Shown here piece by piece: positions 7,859 through 16,311 of a stretch of 35,738 bases of DNA. Made by a program: the position numbers and the translations under genes. Position 1 is the first letter of the stretch, and the number at the start of each line of letters is the position of its first letter. Origin of the DNA: Lachnospiraceae bacterium (GTDB lineage Bacteria > Bacillota > Clostridia > Lachnospirales > Lachnospiraceae); assembly GCA_017543445.1 (NCBI GenBank), contig JAFYGB010000014.1, forward strand, positions 1 to 35,738. The letters are read 5' to 3'. Under the pieces are notes generated by a model. That model searched no databases. It saw nothing but the letters and a program-made list of their open reading frames with translations, and was not told the DNA's origin.

Positions 7859-8734
7859 TTGCGCCGGCTCGAAAGTGTCTTAGCACACTGGGGGTTGGAG
7901 GATCCACACATTGCCCACCGATACCATGTGGACTCCGGTCGCCTGATTTATAGAGTTACTTCGAAAACGGGAGATTTCCTGCTGAAGGGCTTACCGAGCA
8001 ACACGCCGGAGAACACGATCCAGGGCAATGTTCAGGCGCATCTGTTTTTGGGAAATGAACATGGGATGGCGCCTGTGCTATATCCGACGAAGAGCGGAGA
8101 TCACTATGTGAATGACCAGGGACGCTGGTTTTATCTGATGGAGTTTATTGATGGAAGGCAGATGGAGGAGACGCCGGAGGACGAGTATAAGCTGGCGCAG
8201 GCTGTGCGGAAAATGCACGCGCTGCAAGGCTATCCCTTGAAGTCTCCTATGACACAGAGTAAGGAAAGGTATTACACCTGGTTTCGGGATCGGGCGTTTG
8301 TAAATGAATTTGACGCGATCCTGGATGCGCTGCCGGATTTCGAGAAACTGGACCAGTGTTTCGTTCATACGGACATCGGACCGCATAACGCGATGCTTCG
8401 GACGAACGGAGAGGTGGTCTTCATTGACCTGGATGACACCGGGATCGGAAGCCGGTATCTGGATCTCGGCTGGCCGTTCATCATGCAGTTCGTCGATTAT
8501 AACCATGAGACGGAGGAGATGCATTATCGCTTCGATCTGGCGCAGAGTTTCCTGCGCGGGTATTACGGCGAGAAGGGCATGAGCCGAGAAGAATACGATC
8601 TGCTGTTTGCGGGAGCCATCCAGATGCACATTTCTTACATGCAGACGTACGGACCCTATGCGGTAGACTCGCTTTGGGCAATATTGCGTTTCGGTATGGA
8701 ACAAAAGGAAAGAATATTCAATGAAATGTTATGA
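7859..8734 (+). CDS. APH-like phosphotransferase family protein
   Basis: 291 aa with a TTG start; an ACGGAGG ribosome site lies in the end of the NUDIX gene. The aminoglycoside/choline kinase fold is shown by the catalytic loop FVHTDIGPHNAML (His170, Asp172, Asn177) and the metal-binding FIDLDD (Asp190, Asp192). Lys43 (FLLKGL) is a plausible ATP lysine and MEFIDGR the hinge. The catalytic residues are intact, so it may phosphorylate a hydroxylated small molecule in the cytoplasm. The family also includes homoserine, choline and fructosamine kinases, so antibiotic resistance is only a possibility. It overlaps the following esterase gene by 14 bases. Confidence 0.85.
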   Translation: MRRLESVLAHWGLEDPHIAHRYHVDSGRLIYRVTSKTGDFLLKGLPSNTPENTIQGNVQAHLFLGNEHGMAPVLYPTKSGDHYVNDQGRWFYLMEFIDGRQMEETPEDEYKLAQAVRKMHALQGYPLKSPMTQSKERYYTWFRDRAFVNEFDAILDALPDFEKLDQCFVHTDIGPHNAMLRTNGEVVFIDLDDTGIGSRYLDLGWPFIMQFVDYNHETEEMHYRFDLAQSFLRGYYGEKGMSREEYDLLFAGAIQMHISYMQTYGPYAVDSLWAILRFGMEQKERIFNEML

Positions 8735-9353
8735 ATACGGGGATAGAAACGCCCCAATCGTTCTGCTACAGCCGGTCGACGACCACGATCTGAATATGCT
8801 TCAAAATGAGATCACATTCATACAGGAGCGTACTTCGAAGGATTTCCGGCTGATCGCTTGCAAAGTCAGTGATTGGAATAAAGATCTTTCGCCGTGGAAG
8901 GCCCCGGCAGTGTTTGGTTCGGAGGATTTCGGCGACGGCGCGAGTGATACGCTCCGTGAGATCCTGGAGCTTTGCGAGGACCGAACGAAAACCTATTACA
9001 TCGGCGGTTACTCGCTTGCGGGACTTTTCGCCCTGTGGGCGGCGTATCAGACGGACCGGTTTCAGGGCGTTGCTGCGGCCTCACCTTCCATGTGGTTTCC
9101 CGGATTTACCGAGTACATGAAAGAACACGAGGTCGGGACCATGCATATCTATCTCAGCATCGGCGATAAAGAAGAAAAAACGCGAAATGCCGTCATGGCG
9201 ACGGTGGGTGAGAGGATCCGCACGGCGCGTGATCTGCTCACAGAGCGAGGAGTGGATTGCGTTCTGGAATGGAACGTGGGCAATCACTTCAGGGATGCGG
9301 ATCTGAGGACTGCGAAGGCCTTCGCCTGGATCATGGAACGTGTAGAGGCATAG
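8721..9353 (+). CDS. alpha/beta hydrolase (putative esterase)
   Basis: 210 aa. The nucleophile elbow is GGYSLAGLFALWAA (Ser98), followed by AAASPSMWFPGF and IYLSIGDKEEKT, the pattern of the esterase D/IroE-like alpha/beta hydrolases. NHFRDAD near residue 192 probably supplies the catalytic His. No signal peptide is present. The start overlaps the end of the APH-like gene by 14 bases, so the two are likely translated together. The ester substrate is unknown. Confidence 0.82.
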   Translation: MKCYEYGDRNAPIVLLQPVDDHDLNMLQNEITFIQERTSKDFRLIACKVSDWNKDLSPWKAPAVFGSEDFGDGASDTLREILELCEDRTKTYYIGGYSLAGLFALWAAYQTDRFQGVAAASPSMWFPGFTEYMKEHEVGTMHIYLSIGDKEEKTRNAVMATVGERIRTARDLLTERGVDCVLEWNVGNHFRDADLRTAKAFAWIMERVEA

Positions 9354-9386
9354 TGCATTGACCGAAATAGACCGGAAAGGATCGGT

Positions 9387-9830
9387 ATGAACATAGAAGT
9401 TATCAGAGCAACAGAAACCTGGCAGCAGACGGGCGCATATTACGTCCGCATCCAGGGGATGGCCAGACAGCATGGCATTACGCTGAGGCGGGAGTTTGAC
9501 GAGCATGACACTCCGGATACGAAGTACATTGTGCTCACGGATGATGGTTTTCCGGTCGCGACCTGCCGATGGTACGAGATCGACGCGGCTTCGGCGATGA
9601 TCGGGCGCGTCGTCGTTTTGCCGGAATATCGCGGCCAGGGGCTGGGTGAGCGCGTCATGAACGAAGCCGAACACTGGCTCGTGGATCTTGGATATAAGCG
9701 GGCAGTCGTAGAAAGCCGCGACGTAGCCGTCGGATTTTATCAGCATCTCGGTTACGCGGTGACGAATTCAGAAGTCATCCACGGAGATACATTTGACTGC
9801 ATACGCATGGAGAAAACATTGAAAGAGTAA
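9387..9830 (+). CDS. GNAT family N-acetyltransferase
   Basis: 147 aa. The CoA loop EYRGQGLGERVM follows the strand GRVVVLP, and FYQHLGYAV closes the fold. The N-terminal half (AYYVRIQGMARQHGITLRRE, then YIVLTDDGFPVATCRWY) matches the YjcF/ElaA-like small GNATs of Firmicutes. The ATG is preceded by a GAAAGGATCGG ribosome site. Substrate unknown. Confidence 0.88.
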   Translation: MNIEVIRATETWQQTGAYYVRIQGMARQHGITLRREFDEHDTPDTKYIVLTDDGFPVATCRWYEIDAASAMIGRVVVLPEYRGQGLGERVMNEAEHWLVDLGYKRAVVESRDVAVGFYQHLGYAVTNSEVIHGDTFDCIRMEKTLKE

Positions 9831-9852
9831 AGTGGGAAAGGAGCATGAAACT

Positions 9853-10275
9853 ATGGAACCTACGATGGAAGAGAAACTGAATGCGATCATCGAGTTATGT
9901 GAGGAGGGTGATCCGGAAATGTGCGCATTTCTCGGGAAGGAATTCTATTACGGTTGGAATGTGCCGCAGGATCTGGACCGTGCTTTGCGCTATTTGACGG
10001 TAGCATCGGAGAGCGGAGACGCCATTTCCCAGTTCACTTTAGGCTTCATGTACTGGTCCGGAAGAGGTACGGAGCCGGATCTGGATCAGGCATATAAATG
10101 GTTTCTTCAGGCGGCGGAGCAGGACGTTCCGGAGGCTATGTATAACGTGGCGAAGATCCTCCTGACGAAGGATTTCGAAAAGAATAAAGACGAGGCCGTG
10201 AGATGGCTGAAACGTTCGGCAAATGCGGGGTATGACACAGCGTATGACATGCTCTCGGATCTGGAAGACGATTAA
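9853..10275 (+). CDS. Sel1-repeat (SLR/TPR-like) protein
   Basis: 140 aa from the ATG at 9853, spaced nine bases after AAAGGAG; a GTG at 9832 in the same frame overlaps that site and is less likely. It has three successive 36-residue helical repeats (about 22-57, 58-93 and 94-129) with the Sel1 pattern A-x2-LG-x-MY-x-G-x3-D-x2-KA-x2-W-x2-A-A. Examples are FTLGFMYWSGRG and YKWFLQAAEQ. Such solenoids act as protein-binding scaffolds. There is no signal peptide, so it is cytoplasmic. No partner is evident from its neighbours, which are GNAT genes on both sides. Confidence 0.85.
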   Translation: MEPTMEEKLNAIIELCEEGDPEMCAFLGKEFYYGWNVPQDLDRALRYLTVASESGDAISQFTLGFMYWSGRGTEPDLDQAYKWFLQAAEQDVPEAMYNVAKILLTKDFEKNKDEAVRWLKRSANAGYDTAYDMLSDLEDD

Positions 10276-10318
10276 GTATCGTGAAATCACATTAGAGAAT
10301 ATAAGGAGCAGATAAACA

Positions 10319-10777
10319 TTGATCGAACAAATATTGGATCCCAAGGAAAAGAGTGCCATAGCCAGAACCGTTCTTGAGGCGTTGAATGAGTGGTTTGAAG
10401 TTGAAGAGAGCAGGGAAGGATATATCCGAGACTGTACAGACTGGACATTTCTCGTTGCTAGGGAAGACGGTAAGCCTGTCGGCTTTCTGTGTCTGAAGAG
10501 AACGGGAAATGCTACGGTGGAACTGGCTCTTATGGGAGTGTTGAAGGAGCATCATCGGAGTGGCATTGGCCATCAGCTCGTTGAAAAAGCGAAGGAAGTA
10601 GCCAGAGCCGAAGGCTATGAATTCATGCAGGTCAAGACAGTGAAGAAAGGGATCTATGAGGATTATGACAAGACTAATCTTTTCTACATTGCCTGCGGAT
10701 TTAAAGAGTTGGAGGTGTTCCCGCTCTACTGGGATGAAGCAAATCCATGCCAGGTCTATGTGATGTCATTAAAGTGA
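10319..10777 (+). CDS. GNAT family N-acetyltransferase
   Basis: 152 aa with a TTG start 11 bases after AAGGAG. The acetyl-CoA loop is EHHRSGIGHQLV after ALMGVLK, and NLFYIACGFKELEVFPLYW forms the C-terminal motif. The tail ending in YVMSLK matches a Firmicute GNAT subgroup that often ends in a tryptophan/proline strand. Substrate unknown. The gene is 18 bases before the flavin reductase gene. Confidence 0.87.
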   Translation: MIEQILDPKEKSAIARTVLEALNEWFEVEESREGYIRDCTDWTFLVAREDGKPVGFLCLKRTGNATVELALMGVLKEHHRSGIGHQLVEKAKEVARAEGYEFMQVKTVKKGIYEDYDKTNLFYIACGFKELEVFPLYWDEANPCQVYVMSLK

Positions 10778-10795
10778 GCGATTGGAGAGAAGACG

Positions 10796-11335
10796 ATGAA
10801 AGCTTTGATCATTAATTGCAGCCCGGTGCGGACGGGAGCTACGGCAGAGATCGTTAACATAATAAATCGGGAGATATCCTCCCGATATGATACGAAATGT
10901 ATCTGCATAGCGGACTATTCGTTTGATTTTTGCTTGGGTTGCAGGACGTGCCATAATACAGCGAAGTGTGTGATGGATGATGATATCAGAAAGATCATGG
11001 AAGCCTTTGATGAAGCCGACGTCATTGTGTCGGTTTCACCGTCCTATTGGGCAGATATCCCCGGGCAATACAAGGCGTTCATTGACCGATGCACGCCGTG
11101 GTGTGATACCCACGAACCCCATGCCTCCATCCGAGAGGGTAAGAAGGGATATTCGGTTGCGTTAAGAACGGGTCCCGGGATGCATGAATGCGACAGGATC
11201 ATCCGGAGTATCGAACATTTCTATGGGCATCTGCATATCGAATGCGCAGGGCACCTGGGCCTAACATCCATCGAGTATAAAGAGGATGTGGCACCGAGGG
11301 AGCGTGAGATAGTCGATTTTTGTAAGGAGATTTAA
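10796..11335 (+). CDS. flavodoxin family NAD(P)H-dependent reductase (iron-sulfur flavoprotein-like)
   Basis: 179 aa. The flavodoxin-like FMN phosphate loop is NCSPVRTGATAEI (residues 7-19), and PSYWADIPGQYKAFIDR is the second FMN-contact region. Cys46, Cys49, Cys52 and Cys58 (CLGCRTCHNTAKC) form the compact cluster motif of iron-sulfur flavoproteins. It may bind a 4Fe-4S cluster besides FMN and shuttle electrons or reduce quinones or nitro compounds in the cytoplasm. The stop overlaps the start of the next GNAT gene (TAATG), so the two are coupled. Confidence 0.85.
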   Translation: MKALIINCSPVRTGATAEIVNIINREISSRYDTKCICIADYSFDFCLGCRTCHNTAKCVMDDDIRKIMEAFDEADVIVSVSPSYWADIPGQYKAFIDRCTPWCDTHEPHASIREGKKGYSVALRTGPGMHECDRIIRSIEHFYGHLHIECAGHLGLTSIEYKEDVAPREREIVDFCKEI

Positions 11336-11778
11336 TGGAGACGAATATTCGAAAGGCAGATCGTAAGGATCTGGCGCGTATAGCGGAGATACTGGTCTTT
11401 AACTATCGGATGTATTTTTACCCGATATTTAAAGCGGATGAATATTACTTTGATGAACTGCAAGTGCCGTCGCTCATGGAGAAGTTTGAGACGGAACTGG
11501 ACAGCTTGTATGTGTATGACGACGGCGTGGTCAAGGGTTTCATCAAGATCGAAGGAACTTACATAGCACGGCTGTTCGTGGAGCCCGTCCTTCAAAATAG
11601 TTCGATCGGTTCCTGTTTACTGGAATATGCCATGAAGGAGCATCATGCGGACCATCTCTGGGCACTGGAGAAGAATGTAAAGGCGATCCGTTTTTACGAA
11701 AGGCATGGATTTGCCGCGACCGGAGAGAAAAAACTGGAAGAAGGAACGAGTGAGTATTTGATAATGATGAGAAGATAG
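11335..11778 (+). CDS. GNAT family N-acetyltransferase
   Basis: 147 aa starting in the TAATG overlap with the flavin reductase. The CoA loop is weaker than in the other members (EPVLQNSSIGSCLLEYAM, Q-N-S-S-I-G), but the frame, the strand ARLFVEP and the closing RFYERHGFAATGE are typical. N-terminal IRKADRKDLARIAEILVFNY fits the family. The changed loop may alter CoA binding. Substrate unknown. Confidence 0.85.
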   Translation: METNIRKADRKDLARIAEILVFNYRMYFYPIFKADEYYFDELQVPSLMEKFETELDSLYVYDDGVVKGFIKIEGTYIARLFVEPVLQNSSIGSCLLEYAMKEHHADHLWALEKNVKAIRFYERHGFAATGEKKLEEGTSEYLIMMRR

Positions 11779-11783
11779 GGAAA

Positions 11784-11861
11784 ATGAATGACAAAGAAGT
11801 TGAGCGTGATTGCTGTGACTACGTGATCCGAAGTCTTAAAGAATTATGTGATATACTTTGA
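11784..11861 (+). CDS. possible small ORF or remnant (25 aa)
   Basis: An ATG five bases after the GNAT stop, preceded by a weak ATAGGG, opens a 25-codon frame containing DCCDYVIRSLKELCDIL. It ends 14 bases before the SUKH-3 gene start. The three cysteines and amphipathic end are suggestive, but this may be a leftover of a deleted gene. No family recognised. Confidence 0.25.
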   Translation: MNDKEVERDCCDYVIRSLKELCDIL

Positions 11862-11875
11862 TTAGAGAGGTATAT

Positions 11876-12397
11876 ATGATAGAATTAACAGGGGCGTTAA
11901 AAGAACGCCTGGATCAGGCGATGCGGTTGAGTAGTGCGGGTGTGACGGAGGAGCAGGTCCTGCACTTTCGGGAAGTCTACAAGAAGGCGCAGATCCCTCT
12001 GCTGTCAACGGCGGAAGCGTTTTACGTAAAGTACGGCGGCGTATTCAAAAAGGGGTACATCGCATTGGCCGACCCGAGATATAACAAAGAGATCTGCTTT
12101 AGTTTTGCTGCGGACTATACAAATCCAAAGTTAAGTGATCCGGAGAGAGCGGCGTTTAGCTGGCTGGACGATGCCATGATGGATATCGACGATGTCCGGG
12201 AGTTCGCGAAGCAGGAAGTATGCCCAGTCGGTGAGATCGGATATTATTATCCGGCGGAAGTGTTCGTCGGGGAAAATGGCTTGCTGTACTGTGTGTATAG
12301 TTACCAGGACGAGATCGAAGTGTTCTCTGAACCTTCAGAGATCCTGGAGTCGTACCTTAAGTACCACGAGGTGGTTGGTTATGAGGAGAAGTGTTGA
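11876..12397 (+). CDS. SUKH-3 domain immunity-like protein
   Basis: 173 aa from the ATG at 11876, which sits five bases after AGAGAGG; an upstream in-frame TTG at 11858 is less likely. The C-terminal half, with VCPVGEIGYYYPAEVFVGEN and then YCVYSYQDEIEVFSEPSEIL, matches the SUKH-3 family (PF14433). That family serves as immunity proteins against secreted polymorphic toxins. No toxin gene lies in the window, so it would be an orphan immunity protein protecting against rivals' toxins, or has another binding role. It overlaps the end of no neighbour but is only 11 bases from the next GNAT gene. Confidence 0.78.
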   Translation: MIELTGALKERLDQAMRLSSAGVTEEQVLHFREVYKKAQIPLLSTAEAFYVKYGGVFKKGYIALADPRYNKEICFSFAADYTNPKLSDPERAAFSWLDDAMMDIDDVREFAKQEVCPVGEIGYYYPAEVFVGENGLLYCVYSYQDEIEVFSEPSEILESYLKYHEVVGYEEKC

Positions 12398-12408
12398 GGA
12401 GGAAGACC

Positions 12409-12927
12409 ATGAAACTGGTGGAACCGACGATCGAGTATGATCGACAGATCCAAGCACTTAAAAAAGAATTTCTCGACTCCGGGGACTCTACGGATGGGAC
12501 GACCTGGCTGACGAAATTTGAAACGTCGCAGGAATGGATCGACTATGTCAATGCGCATAAGGATCCATTGACCGTTCCCGACGGACACGCGCCGGCCTCC
12601 CAGTTTATCTTCGTTCGTGAAGAAGATCAGAAGATCGTCGGGATGATCGATATCCGGCATGTTCTGACGGAGTACCTGGGGAAGTACGGCGGACATATCG
12701 GCTATTCGGTCGCACCGAGTGAGAGGCGCAAAGGTTACGCCACGCAAATGCTGGCGGCGGCCCTCCCGATCATGAAAAAACTCGGGATCGAGAGAGCGCT
12801 GATCACCTGCATAAAGGGAAATGAAGGAAGCAGAAAAACGATCCTAAAGAACGGAGGAGTCTATGAATCCACCATTTATGAACCGGACGCGAAGGTAGAA
12901 CTGGAGAGATATTGGATCGAGCTGTAA
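12409..12927 (+). CDS. GNAT family N-acetyltransferase
   Basis: 172 aa from the ATG at 12409, just after AGGAGGAAG; in-frame GTG at 12391 is inside the previous gene. The loop SERRKGYATQML binds acetyl-CoA, and the fold begins unusually late because of a 90-residue N-terminal part (IQALKKEFLDSG, then IVGMIDIRHVL). This layout is shared with the GNAT half of the fusion protein at 23138-24253, including the string RRKGYATQML. The two are therefore close paralogues within the window. Substrate unknown. Confidence 0.88.
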   Translation: MKLVEPTIEYDRQIQALKKEFLDSGDSTDGTTWLTKFETSQEWIDYVNAHKDPLTVPDGHAPASQFIFVREEDQKIVGMIDIRHVLTEYLGKYGGHIGYSVAPSERRKGYATQMLAAALPIMKKLGIERALITCIKGNEGSRKTILKNGGVYESTIYEPDAKVELERYWIEL

Positions 12928-12954
12928 GACTAGCCAAAGGATAAGGGATGTTGT

Positions 12955-14035
12955 ATGCGTAAGCAATTTATCGACAATTTAAGATGGATGACGGTGTTCC
13001 TTCTGATCCCGTATCATGCGGCACAGGCGTTTAATACGTGGGGAGAACTGAATTTCATTTGCTTTGCGCCGAATAAGGTGCTTAGCAGTTTCATCGTATT
13101 CTTCAGCCCGTTTTATGCCGCTGTTGTTTCTTCTGGCCGGCATGAGCAGCCGATATGCGCTGAAGAAGCGAACGTATGGTCAGTATATTGTTGAGAGGAT
13201 CAAGCGGCTCATGGTGCCCTTCATTTTCGGAACCTTGTTTTTCTGCCCGATCATGGCCTATATCGGTGATAAGACGAATTTAGGATACGAGGGTAGCCTG
13301 TGGGAGCATTATAAGGTGTTCTTTACGAAGTGGACGGATCTGTCGGGTTTTGACGGCGGCTTCGGCGTCGGCCAGTTCTGGTTCCTGTATTTCCTGTTCG
13401 TGATCTCGCTGGTTTCGATCGGGATCTTCGCACTGGTGAAGAAGGTGATAAAGAAGCAGACAGGAGTGGAGAAGATGCCGTTCTGGGGACTCGCTCTCAT
13501 GGTGATCCCATTTCCGTTCCTGTATGACCTGCTGTCGGTTGGCGGAAAGAGCTTCGCCGAGTATCTTTACGTTTTCCTGATCGGTTATTACGTTATTAGC
13601 CATGATCAGGTCATCGAAAAAGCAGAGAAATATCGGTGCGTTTCGCTGGCCATCGGCCTGGTGGCGTCCGTTGCTGATGTATATATGTTTCTCTGGTCGG
13701 GCCGGGATTTCGGCACGGTCAATGTGATCGCCAAAGCATTTGCCGAGTGGTTCATGATATTGGGGCTGATCGGCTTTGGAAAGAACAAACTCGATTTCGC
13801 GAATAAGACGATGGCGTACATGTCCAAACGATCGTTCCCGTATTTCAGCATCCACTTTTTGTGGGTCGTTTTATTCCAATATTGGCTCTCCGGTACCTTC
13901 GGGGGCAATATCGTTTTGTTATATACGGTGCCGGTCGTTTGTGCGTATATCGTTACATTGGCCTGTGCAGAGATATGTTTGCGGATACCGTTCCTGTGCT
14001 TCTTGATGGGAACGAAGAAATCTTCCAAAAAATAA
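12955..14035 (+). pseudogene. acyltransferase family 3 membrane protein, frameshifted
   Basis: Two overlapping frames together give one acyltransferase-3 protein of about 360 aa. The first (12955-13194) encodes the typical N-terminus RKQFIDNLRWMTVFLLIPYH, with the catalytic-type His at the end of the first membrane segment, up to FFSPF. The second frame continues with MPLLFLLAGMSSRYALKKR through many membrane helices to 14035. The switch falls at TTTT (13111-13114): removing one T restores the frame. It may be a real inactivating mutation, a phase-variable or slippage site, or a sequencing error. Intact members transfer acyl groups to surface sugars or lipids. Confidence 0.85.
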
Positions 14036-14057
14036 GCTTAGAAAAGGAGGGCGGCTT

Positions 14058-14918
14058 ATGAATGAAGAGTATATGAGAAGTGGGGCGTCAAATGAAGCCA
14101 TCACGAAACTGCAGGAGAAACGTAACAAGACCGGAAAGGGCATCATTTTTATCGCGATCGGAGCTCTCTTCCTGGTTATCCCGCCGATCGGTTTGGCGAT
14201 CATATTATACGGGACCCACAGGATCCAGAAGCTTCGGCAGGAGATGAAGGAACTGTATAAGGAGGCCTTCGTCCGTGAGCCGCTGATGAATAACTTTGAG
14301 AATGTGACCTATGAACCGCAGTGGGGCTTCCCGGCGGAAACCGTGGAGAGTTTTCAACTGTGCCAAATGGGCAATCAGTTCTATTCGGAGGATTATATCC
14401 GCGCCTCGTATGCCGGCGTGGATTTTGAGATCGCCGAGGTAAGAGTGTACGATGTGTATAGCACCGATGACCGTGATGAGCGTTCGACGACTTATTTTGA
14501 AGGGCGAATGATGGTTTTCCACCTTCCGGATAAGGCCGTTTATCCCATGTCGATCTTCAGCCGTAAGTATAAACACAGGGCGATCAGCCGACGGGAAGCG
14601 AAACAAACCAAAGTCGAATTCGAGTCATCACGGTTCAACAAAGCGTTTGATGTGTACGCGCAGTCGGAACATGACGCGTTCTACCTTCTCACGCCGCAGT
14701 TCATGGAGCGGTTGGAGATCCTGGCCGATAAATACGCTGATGGCATAGCCTTGCATATGATCGGAAGCAGTGTGGCACTCGCGATCAGCGAGACCGGGAA
14801 AAATGCATTTGACGCCGAAATCGAAGTCGGAAAACTGGATTTCGATAAGGAAATGGCGAAGGTGCAGGGCGAGATCGACGATATTAAGACGCTCATCACC
14901 ATGATTTTGAACCTGTAA
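14058..14918 (+). CDS. DUF3137 domain-containing membrane protein
   Basis: 286 aa. One hydrophobic segment (residues 28-51, with an IPPIG turn in the middle that may make it a hairpin) is followed by a basic coiled helix and a large soluble domain. The soluble part (TYFEGRMMVFHLPDKAVYPM, then DVYAQSEHDAFYLLTPQFMERL and HMIGSSVALAI) matches DUF3137 (PF11335), whose role is unknown. The ATG follows GGAGGGCGG. It lies 22 bases after the broken acyltransferase gene. Confidence 0.75.
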   Translation: MNEEYMRSGASNEAITKLQEKRNKTGKGIIFIAIGALFLVIPPIGLAIILYGTHRIQKLRQEMKELYKEAFVREPLMNNFENVTYEPQWGFPAETVESFQLCQMGNQFYSEDYIRASYAGVDFEIAEVRVYDVYSTDDRDERSTTYFEGRMMVFHLPDKAVYPMSIFSRKYKHRAISRREAKQTKVEFESSRFNKAFDVYAQSEHDAFYLLTPQFMERLEILADKYADGIALHMIGSSVALAISETGKNAFDAEIEVGKLDFDKEMAKVQGEIDDIKTLITMILNL

Positions 14919-14976
14919 AAGGGAAGTAGTGAATGATAATTTAGACTGACGAAATGTCAGGAAATAGAGGATAGTT

Positions 14977-15726
14977 ATGTCGAAACAAAACATCTATGAC
15001 GATGGAACATTTTTCGAGAAATTCAAAAGCGACCGAAGCGATGAACTGAATTTCAATGATACAGTAGAGACACCGATCATCACGGCCATGCTACCGGACC
15101 TTGCTGGAAAGGATGTTCTGGACATTGGGTGCGGAATGGGGCAGCATGCGCTGCAGTACTCGAAGATGGGCGCAGAGTCCGTGCTGGGCATCGATATCTC
15201 CGAGAAAATGCTGGCATTCGCCCAAGAGAATAACGCGGCGCCTAACATCACATACCGCAGGTTGGCGTTCGAGGATCTGGACCAGCTTACCGAGAAGTTC
15301 GACGTGATCACCAGTTCGCTGGCGTTTGATTACGTGAAGGATTTCGGAGAGTTGATGAAGGGAATCTACGCATTGCTGAAGGACTCGGGATACTGCGTAT
15401 TCTCGATGTCACATCCGATGGCTACGGCTTGGGACGGAGTTTATGACCGGTACACGAGGACGGAGCAGGGGGAGCGGTTGTATGCGAACTTGCGGAACTA
15501 CAGCATCGAGGGCGTGCGGCATGTCCGCTGGGTGGTCGATGATTATGAAGTATATCATCGGACATTGTCCACACTCATCAATGCGATCGTGGCGGCGGGC
15601 TTCGTCATCGAGGAATGCGAGGAGTCGATGCTGCCGGAGGAGTTCATCCGCGCGCATAGCGACAAATTCGGCGGACTCATCCACAAGCCCGAATTCATCT
15701 TCTTCCGGTGCCGGAAGTTATCATAG
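14977..15726 (+). CDS. class I SAM-dependent methyltransferase
   Basis: 249 aa. Motif I is VLDIGCGMGQHAL, followed by the acidic strand end VLGIDIS and the post-motif EKMLAFAQEN. DVITSSLAFDYVKD is motif II, and SGYCVFSMSHPM is the typical SHP strand of Methyltransf_11 proteins. This is a full-length small-molecule methyltransferase; the acceptor is unknown. The upstream 58-base gap holds a small CTGAC/GTCAG hairpin (14944-14958) without a T run. Its end is 6 bases from the next GNAT start. Confidence 0.88.
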   Translation: MSKQNIYDDGTFFEKFKSDRSDELNFNDTVETPIITAMLPDLAGKDVLDIGCGMGQHALQYSKMGAESVLGIDISEKMLAFAQENNAAPNITYRRLAFEDLDQLTEKFDVITSSLAFDYVKDFGELMKGIYALLKDSGYCVFSMSHPMATAWDGVYDRYTRTEQGERLYANLRNYSIEGVRHVRWVVDDYEVYHRTLSTLINAIVAAGFVIEECEESMLPEEFIRAHSDKFGGLIHKPEFIFFRCRKLS

Positions 15727-15731
15727 GAGAA

Positions 15732-16298
15732 ATGAAATTGTTTTTGGAATATAGAGAACTTCAAACAGAGCGGTTATTGCTTCGTAAAATCACTCCACAG
15801 GATGTAGAGGATCTTTATGAGATCTACTCGGACCCGGAGGTCATGAGGTACTTTGACGACCGATATGCGTTTGAGACGATGGCCGAAGCGGAAGAGATGG
15901 TCGCAGGGTATGTTAAGGGCTTGCACGAGGGGACCGAATATCGATGGGGAATCGTTCTGAAAGAAACAGGGAAACTGGTCGGGACTTGCGGCTTCCACGC
16001 CCTATCCGAGTATCATAAACGCGTAGAGGTGGGGTACGACCTGAACCGGGATTACTGGGGGCGTAAGATCATGACAGAGGCGCTCACCCAGATCATTGAC
16101 CTCGCGTTCACGGAATGTGGCGTGAACCGGATCGAAGCGTTCGTCGAACCGCCGAACGCAGCATCACGGGCCTTGCTGGAAAAACTCGGCTTTTCATTGG
16201 AAGGGACCCTTCGGGAACACGAAATGTGCCGGGGAGAACTGATCGATATCCAGATTCTGGGCCTGCTGAAGAAAGAGTGGAAAAAAGGTTCGTTTTAG
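15732..16298 (+). CDS. GNAT family N-acetyltransferase (RimJ/RimL type)
   Basis: 188 aa from the ATG at 15732, only two bases after AGGAG; a TTG at 15738 has eight-base spacing and may be the real start. The protein starts with the RimJ/RimL signature LQTERLLLRKITPQD, has the CoA loop NRDYWGRKIMTEAL and the ending NAASRALLEKLGFSLEGTLR. RimL-like enzymes acetylate ribosomal-protein N-termini or small amines. This subgroup in Firmicutes has many paralogues, so the substrate is not readable. Confidence 0.87.
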   Translation: MKLFLEYRELQTERLLLRKITPQDVEDLYEIYSDPEVMRYFDDRYAFETMAEAEEMVAGYVKGLHEGTEYRWGIVLKETGKLVGTCGFHALSEYHKRVEVGYDLNRDYWGRKIMTEALTQIIDLAFTECGVNRIEAFVEPPNAASRALLEKLGFSLEGTLREHEMCRGELIDIQILGLLKKEWKKGSF

Positions 16299-16311
16299 GA
16301 GGAATGCATAC

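Noticed and set aside
11852-11857. TATACT as a promoter before the SUKH-3 gene
   Set aside because: No -35-like hexamer lies 16-18 bases upstream.
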